Source of the DNA: Flavobacteriaceae bacterium
GTDB lineage: Bacteria > Bacteroidota > Bacteroidia > Flavobacteriales > Flavobacteriaceae
Assembly (NCBI GenBank): GCA_027082925.1
Contig: JALWTD010000016.1
Location: 1 to 64,000 of the forward strand
Length of the DNA: 64,000 nt
Direction: 5' to 3'
Positions 1-8,085 of this stretch are shown here, piece by piece. The position numbers were made by a program, and so were the translations under genes. Within the stretch, counting starts at the first letter, position 1, and every line of letters begins with the position of its first letter. Under the pieces are notes generated by a model. That model ran no database searches. It saw only the letters and a list, made by a program, of their open reading frames with translations, and had not been told where the DNA came from.

Positions 1-2441
1 TCAACTGTTTGTAAAGGGGCTGTTTCTGTATTACCCACTTTCTTACTTTGTAACTGTCCTAGCTCATCATAATTATTTACCACAATTGTTTCTGTATGTC
101 CTGCCAGTGTCTGTGTTTGTTTTATTAACCTCCCTGCATGGTCATACATAAAATTATCTGTCGTGGTTATGGTACTATTAATGTTATCTTGAGTATTAGT
201 ATGCAAACTAGTAGTTTCATCAATTTTTCCCACAAAATCTAACTTATTACTTATTACGTCGGTGGTTTTTAAATAATCATTATAGCTATAAGCTCTTATT
301 AATTTTGCTGATTCGTTGTAATAACTTACTGTTGTAATCCAATTACTTGTAGCTAATACTTTTATTTTTGAACCTGTTGTTAATCCTTTTGTACGTATTG
401 TTGGGTAGACTCCATAAATAAGAGTATTATTTGTTGTTGGATTAAAACTTCCTGCTAAATTAAAATTATAGTCATCATAATAATTTATAGTTAACAGTTC
501 AATATTCGTATTTGGGAAATTATTATTACTATAATAACTATTGTTATAGCCCGTACCAATCACTTCTTTTGATTCATATAATTTTACTTCCGTATTATTT
601 TGTGTGTTAAAATATACCTGCATGTTTGCTTGAGACAAATCTGTGATATGAGTGTACAAACCTGTATAGATAACTCTTCCAAATACATCATATTTTGTAA
701 ACAACCATTTATTTTGCGCTTTCAAATTGGCATCTTGTGTCAAGACTGGTCTATCCAAATTATCGTACACAATATATTCCCATCCTTTTCCTGGTATTTT
801 CTTTTCTATCAAACGATTTTTTCCATCATATCTATACTGATAACATAATTTATCTAATTCACCAGCACTAACTCCATCAGAAGCGACTACCTTTGGAGAA
901 ATCACAAAGCTTAAATTATTATAATTATCATAAACGTAATATGTATCAAAAGGAACATTATTTAAAAAGGTTCTAGTTAAAATTACTCTTCCTCTATAAT
1001 CTTTAAAGGTCTGTGTCGTGTTGTCATTAAGATATGTTTGTTGACTTGACCAATTCTCATTTTTAGTTATAAATTTAAAAAGAGTTGGAGCTTTAAAAGG
1101 ACCTCCTTGCATTATTTCCCCAATAGTAAATAATCCCTTATTGACTAATGTAGGAATCCCATTTGAATCATAGGATACCCGAAAATTATATACGCTATCA
1201 ATGTTTTCAATCAGTTTGTATTCATTTTTAATAGTATGTTCGTCTAAGTTTCCTTCTGCCCATTGATTTCCTGGTGCCGCTGTTTCAATAATTAAATTTA
1301 AAGGCGAGCCATCAAATACTTGTTCTGAATAAGGGTTTAATGTGAATTCATACTTTTCAGTATTATAAAATAATTTGGTTGCATTTAAAGCGTCTAACCT
1401 ATAAGAACCTTCTTCTCCAAAAGATGAAGAAACATATGGTAAATACTCCTTGCTTTTTCTTCCTAAAGCATCATATTCTATATGAGTAACTATATCACTT
1501 TGAGACACTCCACTTTGCCTAATTCCAATACTTTGTATCGGACGACCTAGTCCATCAAAATAGGTTATATTTTTTAATGCTTCTTTATTTTCTGTAATTT
1601 GTGACAAATTATTTACTTCTATTTGTGGAACAATTGTGTAAACATAATTTTCATTACTAAATTGATTTGTTAATGCACATCCATTGTTTGATAATAGACC
1701 TGCCTCATTTGGGCATAAATCTCCACCTATACTCACATAACCTGCTGGCTGAGAACACTGCGTTAGAGTTACATTAGAATCCCCTATATTATCTGCATCC
1801 AAATCTTGGTACCATACCGTACCTCCGGTAGTCCCCAATGTAACACTGACAGACCCAGAAGAAGGACTCCATAACCCAGAATTTATGTTTTTAGCTCGTA
1901 TATAATAAGTTCCTGAAGTTGTTATAGAATAATCTGATGTTACTGGTAATGTAGTATCCATACCTAAACTATTAGTTCCTTCCCAATACCAAATCTCATC
2001 TGAAGGTACTACACCTGTTTTTTGCAATACAGCACTTGTACAATCTTGACTTAAAACAATTGGGTTTGGTGGCGGAATAGGAGTTTGGGTTCCTACTACT
2101 GTAACATTTAAAGAACTTTCCATCAACCCAACACTAGATAACAAAACATTGTAATTAACTGTACCTGTCCCTGCGTTAGTCCACTCTACGACAGCACTAG
2201 TAAGTGTATAACTTTGAATTACACCTCCTGTAACTGTCCATATAGCCTTATCTATTGTTACTCCTATAGAAGGATTTGCAACATATGTCTTCACATCATT
2301 TACTACAGCAGAAACACTCCCATCAATAGAAACACTCCCAGAGCCTCCTATTGGTCTCGGTGTTGTTTGGCCATAACTACACATCGATACAACTATAACA
2401 CTAACCAATGTTACTAATCTTTTATAATAAATCTTTTTCAT
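1..2441 (-). CDS. RHS/YD-repeat surface protein with DUF6443-like segment, 3' end cut by window edge
   Basis: The minus-strand frame is open from an ATG at 2441 to the window edge (813 codons, no stop). It starts with a signal peptide ending near MCSYGQ. An Ig-like stretch follows, then a calcium-binding-like segment (YQDLDADNIGD, about residue 210), and at about residues 260-400 a segment typical of DUF6443 (ITYFDGLGRPIQSIG). YD/RHS-type repeats fill the rest (IEYDALGRKSKEY, YDGKNRLIEKK, YDVFGRVIYTG, YDHAGRLIKQT). The ATG lies two bases after the stop of the upstream RHS gene, so the two are co-transcribed. Proteins of this class are exported, and their variable C-terminus can be a toxin or adhesin tip; that end lies outside the window. 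The family call is firm, the function is inferred. Confidence 0.85.
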   Translation of the reverse strand, partial: MKKIYYKRLVTLVSVIVVSMCSYGQTTPRPIGGSGSVSIDGSVSAVVNDVKTYVANPSIGVTIDKAIWTVTGGVIQSYTLTSAVVEWTNAGTGTVNYNVLLSSVGLMESSLNVTVVGTQTPIPPPNPIVLSQDCTSAVLQKTGVVPSDEIWYWEGTNSLGMDTTLPVTSDYSITTSGTYYIRAKNINSGLWSPSSGSVSVTLGTTGGTVWYQDLDADNIGDSNVTLTQCSQPAGYVSIGGDLCPNEAGLLSNNGCALTNQFSNENYVYTIVPQIEVNNLSQITENKEALKNITYFDGLGRPIQSIGIRQSGVSQSDIVTHIEYDALGRKSKEYLPYVSSSFGEEGSYRLDALNATKLFYNTEKYEFTLNPYSEQVFDGSPLNLIIETAAPGNQWAEGNLDEHTIKNEYKLIENIDSVYNFRVSYDSNGIPTLVNKGLFTIGEIMQGGPFKAPTLFKFITKNENWSSQQTYLNDNTTQTFKDYRGRVILTRTFLNNVPFDTYYVYDNYNNLSFVISPKVVASDGVSAGELDKLCYQYRYDGKNRLIEKKIPGKGWEYIVYDNLDRPVLTQDANLKAQNKWLFTKYDVFGRVIYTGLYTHITDLSQANMQVYFNTQNNTEVKLYESKEVIGTGYNNSYYSNNNFPNTNIELLTINYYDDYNFNLAGSFNPTTNNTLIYGVYPTIRTKGLTTGSKIKVLATSNWITTVSYYNESAKLIRAYSYNDYLKTTDVISNKLDFVGKIDETTSLHTNTQDNINSTITTTDNFMYDHAGRLIKQTQTLAGHTETIVVNNYDELGQLQSKKVGNTETAPLQTV

Positions 2442-2443
2442 AG

Positions 2444-5400
2444 CTATTGTTGATTTTTATAATGATATTCATTTTTACTTAAAATATTTCCATCCCGATC
2501 TCTAACCAATTTTAGCCTATTAAAGCTATCATATTCGTAATAAACGGTCTCGTTTCTAGGGTCCGAAATACTTGTAATCCCTACCAGAGGTTTATATGTA
2601 TATGAATTAATTTGTGCGTTTGGCAGCGTAGATCTTAACTCACTCATCATTAAATGAATAGAAGTTTCATCTGCCGTAGTTCCTTGATCAAAGCCTACTA
2701 TTTGGGTATTTTGTAGTTTTGTTAATAGGTTTGCATACGTAGAATTAACCACCTCAACTATCATATACTTATCGTTATACCCATAAAACCTACTAACATA
2801 AACTCCATCTTTTTTTAAATATTCAAGAATACGCCCCTTAAAATCTCGCTTGGTAACCACTTCAGATGTTACAGAACTACCATCTCTATTTATAAAATTT
2901 ATCTTCTCTAAATTAAATAAATCTCCAAATTTATTGTAATAATGCTCTTCTTTTGCCACCACTTCATTATTTGTATTTTTTAAGGTAATCGTCATTGGTG
3001 TCTCTAACCTATTTTGAGCTATTAGTTCACTAGCAAAAGGCAAAGGGCTTATTTCTCCAGGTATCTGCGCACTAATACTAGATTTTAAGGGGTATGTTAT
3101 TTCTTTAAAAATTCTATCATCATACTCATCATAAACTTGAGTATATTCTTGAGTACCATTTTGAATATTAACATCTGTAATAAAATAACCTAGTATCCTT
3201 TTTTCTTCTTGAAGAACTAGAGGCAACTCTGTGTCGTAAACATATTTTTGTACCGTTTGAAATGTATAAGGTACATTTTCATTTCCTCCTTGGGTATAAA
3301 CTATTCTATCTGACTGATAATCTTTTGTAATAACCGTAGTTAGCAAATCTCTAGCTATAGGAATATCAATATTTTCTTCAAAAAAACCACAGGATGGATA
3401 GTAATAGTTAGATTCATAGCAATTATAATTATATAAATACGATACTTTATTAATATAATTAAGTGGTATAGTTGAAAATATTTTTTGCGTATAGAAATAA
3501 TTTTTTTCCAATCGGAGTTTTCCATCTTTATTATATATAAATTCTCCTGTAATTTTTCCTCGCAAATAATCTTGATCTACAAACAAAGATTGTGGAGCTA
3601 TCTTATCCCACGAAATATTTTTTTGTAATGACGTATCAAAAATCTTTGTTGAATATAAATTTGGAGTAGTACTTGTATTCAAATAATAATATTCAGAACG
3701 ACCATTATTTATACGATTTCTGACTGTAACACCTGTATATCCCACAAAAGCACCATCAGTTAGTTCAACTTGAGATTGAGGCATCATAAAAGTATCTATC
3801 CCTAAATAATTTGTCAATTCAGACAATGTTGTTGGCACACCTAAATTTTCCTGATTCAATCTAAAAACAGCATAAGTAGGTAGTTTAGCAATGCTCCCAG
3901 CAGTATATTCGTAATCTAATATCTGTAGATTTCCTTTACCATCGTCAAGCTTTTGAGTTTTTATCCTTAACCCTCCTCCTCTTTGTGTTGTTCCATAAAA
4001 AAACTCATTGAGCTCATATTCATATTCATTAGTACCACCTGTTGGAAAGGTAATTTTAGTTAAAGAGTATGTTTTAGCATAACTAGAGTCTGCAGCCATA
4101 GAATAGTTACCCGGTAATTCTATTGCTCCAGAAGTATAAAATGGAGAAACTTTATTATTGTAAAAGTATAATTTTGGAATAGGATTTGTGTTTGTTGAAC
4201 TATAAGCACCATTATTATATCCCAAAAAATCATGAGCATAAGAAGTCCTAGGGGGCATTTCATGAGACGTATCATAAGTAAATGTGTAACCCGGTAGTGC
4301 TGCGAGATTTACATCCACCTCATAAATTTTATCCAAGCGTAAGCGCTTACTTTGTGGAGTATTACTTTCTATTGCTGACTGAAAGTAAGAATATTCTAAT
4401 TTAAAATGCTTAACTACATTTCCATAAGTATCTACTACCTTGATTTCAGTTAGTGCTTTTTCATCAGTATTATCTGCCCTATTCAAACCATAAATAAACT
4501 GAACCTCTCCTTTATCAAACACAATTTTTGCTAGCCTATGTGTTTTTGGATACAACGTATAAGAGTTGGCAGTTTTAGAATATTGTAAATCGGTACCTCC
4601 GCCATAGGAATTAATACCAAGAGGTATAAGGTCATGAAAATTTATTGCGTATTCTTCATATTCAAAGACTATTGTTTGATTTGAACTCGGATCAAACATA
4701 GAGTTTAACCTATATGATTCTGTCTTAAGAGGATTCCCAAGATAAGAAGATGTAAAAGCGTACCCACTTTGATAATTTGAAACATCGCTCGATACAAAAT
4801 TATATACTACCCCACTAATAGGAATTAATTGAATACTATCAAAACCATAAGGACTCATCCCCCCACTCAGATTTTCGTTAATAATAGTTCCCTTATGCTC
4901 TAACTCTACAGCTTCAGGAAGGTTAGTTGATAACAAATCAACCGTACCATCTGCTTTGGTATAATATTGTCTTTTATGAATATATTTAGTAGTTAACCCA
5001 GGCGCATTCACAGAAAACAAGTCTGGTTGAGCATCATTATATTTATTCATTTCGTAAATTGTGAAGCTAGCGTTTGTATATCCTAACCAACCTGCAGGAG
5101 TCATATAAGAAACAAGAGAACCTGCCCTTGTTGGAAGTTGAAAATCATCAATTCCCCTTACCGTTTTCGACACCATCCCTCCTGCATTCAAACTCCAATT
5201 AAGACCAACATTAGATGCCATTTCAGCCACCTTAACCCCTGAAGAATTATACGATATTGAAATAGGCACATTCATTGACCCAACTGATATCTCATAAATA
5301 GGTATACTGATATTAGCTCTTCCTGTATAGTTTGTAACTGGAACAAAGTTTACTTTCTGAAAAGCAGCAACATCAGGAGGTTTTACATTTGGATTAGCAA

Positions 5401-5512
5401 TAACCTGAGAGGCTGTATAAAGATTTGATGTCAAATTTTCACTATAATATCCTTCTTGAGAATACACAGCTAAACTTATAAAAAGCAGAGTGAGAGAAAA
5501 TAGTTTTTTCAT
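2444..5512 (-). CDS. Exported YD/RHS-repeat protein, 1022 aa
   Basis: A signal peptide (MKKLFSLTLLFISLAVYSQ) is followed by the N-terminal segment common to Bacteroidota YD-repeat proteins (about residues 55-115: TNYTGRANISIPIYEI, MNVPISISYNSSGVKV, VGLNWSLNAGGMVSK). A long tyrosine-rich beta body follows, with a recognisable RHS repeat at the C-terminus (about 975-1015: ISDPRNETVYYEYDSFNRL). It ends soon after the repeat without a distinct toxin-like domain, so it looks like a shell or partner protein rather than a toxin itself. It is first in an operon with the second RHS protein, two bases apart. It is divergent from the pseudopilin operon across 226 bp, which suggests co-regulation. Its role as a substrate of that machine is inference only. 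Confidence 0.85.
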   Translation of the reverse strand: MKKLFSLTLLFISLAVYSQEGYYSENLTSNLYTASQVIANPNVKPPDVAAFQKVNFVPVTNYTGRANISIPIYEISVGSMNVPISISYNSSGVKVAEMASNVGLNWSLNAGGMVSKTVRGIDDFQLPTRAGSLVSYMTPAGWLGYTNASFTIYEMNKYNDAQPDLFSVNAPGLTTKYIHKRQYYTKADGTVDLLSTNLPEAVELEHKGTIINENLSGGMSPYGFDSIQLIPISGVVYNFVSSDVSNYQSGYAFTSSYLGNPLKTESYRLNSMFDPSSNQTIVFEYEEYAINFHDLIPLGINSYGGGTDLQYSKTANSYTLYPKTHRLAKIVFDKGEVQFIYGLNRADNTDEKALTEIKVVDTYGNVVKHFKLEYSYFQSAIESNTPQSKRLRLDKIYEVDVNLAALPGYTFTYDTSHEMPPRTSYAHDFLGYNNGAYSSTNTNPIPKLYFYNNKVSPFYTSGAIELPGNYSMAADSSYAKTYSLTKITFPTGGTNEYEYELNEFFYGTTQRGGGLRIKTQKLDDGKGNLQILDYEYTAGSIAKLPTYAVFRLNQENLGVPTTLSELTNYLGIDTFMMPQSQVELTDGAFVGYTGVTVRNRINNGRSEYYYLNTSTTPNLYSTKIFDTSLQKNISWDKIAPQSLFVDQDYLRGKITGEFIYNKDGKLRLEKNYFYTQKIFSTIPLNYINKVSYLYNYNCYESNYYYPSCGFFEENIDIPIARDLLTTVITKDYQSDRIVYTQGGNENVPYTFQTVQKYVYDTELPLVLQEEKRILGYFITDVNIQNGTQEYTQVYDEYDDRIFKEITYPLKSSISAQIPGEISPLPFASELIAQNRLETPMTITLKNTNNEVVAKEEHYYNKFGDLFNLEKINFINRDGSSVTSEVVTKRDFKGRILEYLKKDGVYVSRFYGYNDKYMIVEVVNSTYANLLTKLQNTQIVGFDQGTTADETSIHLMMSELRSTLPNAQINSYTYKPLVGITSISDPRNETVYYEYDSFNRLKLVRDRDGNILSKNEYHYKNQQ

Positions 5513-5594
5513 ATTATTTTTTTGAAGTTTGAAAGTTTATTACAATATTTAAATAACAAAATCTGAGAAGGTAAACTCATGAATAAATTTACCG

Positions 5595-5602
5595 CAAACT
5601 TA
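5595..5602 (-). promoter_or_regulatory. Possible -7 box for the RHS operon
   Basis: The minus strand reads TAAGTTTG, matching the Bacteroidota -7 consensus TAnnTTTG, about 80 bp upstream of the RHS start codon. I see no good -33 TTG at the usual spacing, so this is tentative. Confidence 0.35.
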
Positions 5603-5626
5603 TTTTCAGTAAAAAAAATAAAACAC

Positions 5627-5646
5627 TTCCTTACTCCCCTAAGGAA
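5627..5646. promoter_or_regulatory. Inverted repeat in the RHS/pseudopilin divergent intergenic region
   Basis: A perfect 7-bp inverted repeat, TTCCTTA - CTCCCC - TAAGGAA, lies in the 226-bp gap between the divergent RHS and pseudopilin operons. It could be an operator controlling both directions or a small hairpin; I know no cognate regulator. Confidence 0.35.
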
Positions 5647-5738
5647 TGTCTGTACAAATAGTAAGGGTAATCATTAATATAAATTAACTCAATTCTTCTA
5701 CTTTTATGAATTAAGTAATTTTTTATCACTATTGAAAA

Positions 5739-6158
5739 ATGAAAAACATAATAAACTTCATAAATAAAAAAACGCCTGCTTTTAATTTACAAGAAATGCT
5801 AGTTGTTTTAGTAATCATCGGTATTTTAATTCTTATAGCACTTCCTAACTTATTACCTTTAATTTCAAAGGCTAAAAGCATTGAAGCCCAAACTCAACTA
5901 AAGCATATATACAATTTAGAACGTTCTTATTTTTTCATGTATTCTAAATACAGTTCGGATTTTAATGAACTCGGGTTTGAACCTCAAAAAAATATTGATA
6001 ATAATGGAACTGCTAATTATAGCTACGAAATTATATCTTCAACAAAAAACTCATTCAAAGCAAGAGCAACGGCGGTAATAGATTTTGATGGAGATGGAGT
6101 TTTTAATATTTGGGAGATTAATCAGAATCAGAATTTGAAGGAAATTGTAAAAGACTAA
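5739..6158 (+). CDS. Type IV pilin-like / GspG-like pseudopilin
   Basis: This 139-aa protein has a class III (prepilin) signal. A 14-residue basic leader ends in Ala14. Phe15 follows, and Glu19 sits at the conserved +5 position (A|FNLQEMLVVLVIIGILIL), then a hydrophobic helix. Position -1 is normally Gly; Ala is a tolerated but less common variant. The C-terminus has DFDGDGVFNIWEI, an acidic, calcium-site-like motif seen in GspG-type and Bacteroidota pilins. It is first in the operon, followed at once by a prepilin peptidase. It should be the major subunit of a pseudopilus or short pilus in the inner membrane and periplasm. Confidence 0.88.
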   Translation: MKNIINFINKKTPAFNLQEMLVVLVIIGILILIALPNLLPLISKAKSIEAQTQLKHIYNLERSYFFMYSKYSSDFNELGFEPQKNIDNNGTANYSYEIISSTKNSFKARATAVIDFDGDGVFNIWEINQNQNLKEIVKD

Positions 6159-6175
6159 TTTAAATTTTATAAAAA

Positions 6176-6664
6176 TTGCTTGTGGATTTCATTCTAAAAA
6201 TAATTTTAATATTTACTTTACTAGGTATAACAATTCAAGATTTTACTGAAAGAAAAGTTTTTTTATGGTTAATTATTTTTTCTGGATTAATTGTCAGTTT
6301 TTTTCATTTCAGAATGGTTTACCTTGAACAATTTACAATAACAACTATTGTGAATTTTAGTATCGTGATTTTTATTATCATTGTATTGCTCGCCTACTCA
6401 ACTTTTTTATTAAAAAAAAGATTTAATACAACTTTTGGTTTAGGTGATTTTTTGTTTTTTTTAGTCCTTGCTATTGGGTTTCCAACCGTAACTTTTTTAA
6501 TAATTTTTTGTTTTTCCTTGATTTTTTCACTTACAATTTACTTTTTTCTAAAAAAAAGATTTAAAAATGACTCCATACCATTGGCTGGATTACAAGCGGC
6601 TTTTCTTTGTATTGTTTTGATTATAAACTGGGTTTTAGACCTAAAAAATCTGTATATATTATAA
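6176..6664 (+). CDS. Prepilin peptidase, A24 family, short form
   Basis: This 162-aa, very hydrophobic protein has about five or six membrane segments. It carries the two aspartates expected of A24 aspartic peptidases: Asp22 in IQDFTERKVF, and Asp91 in the GxGD motif (FGLGDFLFF). It lacks the N-terminal cytoplasmic/methyltransferase part of PilD/GspO, so it resembles the core-only A24 enzymes of Tad or archaeal systems. The start is TTG at 6176 (GTG at 6182 is possible); no ATG is available in the right place. It probably cleaves the pseudopilin encoded 17 bp upstream. The next start codon comes two bases after its stop. Confidence 0.82.
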   Translation: MLVDFILKIILIFTLLGITIQDFTERKVFLWLIIFSGLIVSFFHFRMVYLEQFTITTIVNFSIVIFIIIVLLAYSTFLLKKRFNTTFGLGDFLFFLVLAIGFPTVTFLIIFCFSLIFSLTIYFFLKKRFKNDSIPLAGLQAAFLCIVLIINWVLDLKNLYIL

Positions 6665-6666
6665 TT

Positions 6667-8076
6667 ATGATGCAAGGAAAATTTAAGATTGAAACTCATC
6701 TATTGCAGCTAATAAGCCCTAATCAGGCATATAACTATCAAATAGTTCCAATAAAAAATAACTCGACAAGTGTAACTTTTATTACTGCAAACCAAGATAT
6801 AGCAAACTTAAAACAAGAACTTCAAATAATTTTAGGAAAAAACGTTAACTTAATTGAGGAAACCGAAGAAAACTTACAGCTCTACCTTACAAAAAATTAT
6901 AGAAAAAATAATTCTCTCATAAGTAAATCACTTCATTATTCGGAAGATTTTTTATTAAATATCATACTTGAAGCTAGAAATAATGGAAGTAGTGATATCC
7001 ACTTTGAAATTTATGAACATAAAAGTAGAGTTAGGTTTAGAATTGACGGAAAACTAATTGAAAAGTATATTATTCCATTAACCGAGTACCCCATAATCAT
7101 TAATCAAATAAAAATTATGGGAGGGTTAGACATTTCAGAAAAAAGATTACCCCAAGATGGTAGAATTAGTATTACGGCTGATGTTTACGATTTTGATATT
7201 CGAGTATCTGCTTTACCAACGCTATTTGGTGAAAAAATAGTATTACGACTGCTTTCAAAAGATTCTACGAACTTAGAACTAAAAACACTAGGCTTTACAA
7301 AAAAGGAATTAAATATCTATAAAGAAAACATTAAAAAGCCTCATGGAATTATACTTATTTCGGGACCTACTGGTTCCGGAAAGACAACGACTTTATATGC
7401 TACTCTCAAGGAAATAAATAATGATATTACTAATATTTTAACAATTGAAGACCCTATAGAGTACACTCTCGAAGGAATAAATCAGGTACAATTAAAAGAA
7501 ACTATTGGCCTTGGATTTGCAAATACTTTAAAAACTTTTTTACGGCAAGATCCTGATATTATTATGGTTGGAGAAATTAGAGACCTTGAAACTGCTAGTA
7601 TGGCAATACGTGCTGCACTTACAGGGCACCTTGTATTGTCTACTATACATACTAATTCTGCTTGGGCTACTATTACTAGATTATTAGACATGGGTATCCC
7701 CCCTTTTCTTGTAGCAAGTACATTAAATATCAGTATTGCACAACGATTGGTAAGAAAATTATGTACTCGTTGTAAAAAAGAAGAGTTAATTTCTCCTGAA
7801 CTATTTCCTAAAGAGACTTTATTCCCTGAAAATTTAAAAAAACATCTTGTCCCTGTTGGATGCAAAGAATGTTATTATACTGGTTATAAAGGGAGAAAAG
7901 CAATTTATGAAATCATACCAATAGATAAATACTTAAATAATCAAATTAAAAATAACACTTTAGATATTGAACCCTACTTATTAAACAACAAAATACCCAC
8001 ATTAAAATCTAAAGCTATTGAGTTAATTCAACAAGGGGAAACTTCAATAGAGGAAGTCTATACATTATTAATCTAA
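6667..8076 (+). CDS. GspE/PilB-type secretion ATPase
   Basis: This 469-aa hexameric ATPase of the type II secretion / type IV pilus assembly class is cytoplasmic and drives pseudopilus assembly. Visible motifs, numbered from the ATG at 6667: Walker A GPTGSGKTTT (about 233-242), Asp box TIEDPIEY (259-266), Walker B IIMVGEIRD (298-306), His box HLVLSTIHTN, and four zinc-type cysteines as CTRC and CKEC (366/369 and 399/402). The zinc motif marks assembly ATPases and is absent from PilT retraction ATPases. The ATG at 6667 is preferred because it lies two bases after the prepilin peptidase stop; an upstream in-frame start would overlap that gene by 58 bp. The N-terminal domain is shorter than in classical PilB. 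Confidence 0.92.
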   Translation: MMQGKFKIETHLLQLISPNQAYNYQIVPIKNNSTSVTFITANQDIANLKQELQIILGKNVNLIEETEENLQLYLTKNYRKNNSLISKSLHYSEDFLLNIILEARNNGSSDIHFEIYEHKSRVRFRIDGKLIEKYIIPLTEYPIIINQIKIMGGLDISEKRLPQDGRISITADVYDFDIRVSALPTLFGEKIVLRLLSKDSTNLELKTLGFTKKELNIYKENIKKPHGIILISGPTGSGKTTTLYATLKEINNDITNILTIEDPIEYTLEGINQVQLKETIGLGFANTLKTFLRQDPDIIMVGEIRDLETASMAIRAALTGHLVLSTIHTNSAWATITRLLDMGIPPFLVASTLNISIAQRLVRKLCTRCKKEELISPELFPKETLFPENLKKHLVPVGCKECYYTGYKGRKAIYEIIPIDKYLNNQIKNNTLDIEPYLLNNKIPTLKSKAIELIQQGETSIEEVYTLLI

Positions 8077-8085
8077 TAAAACCTT

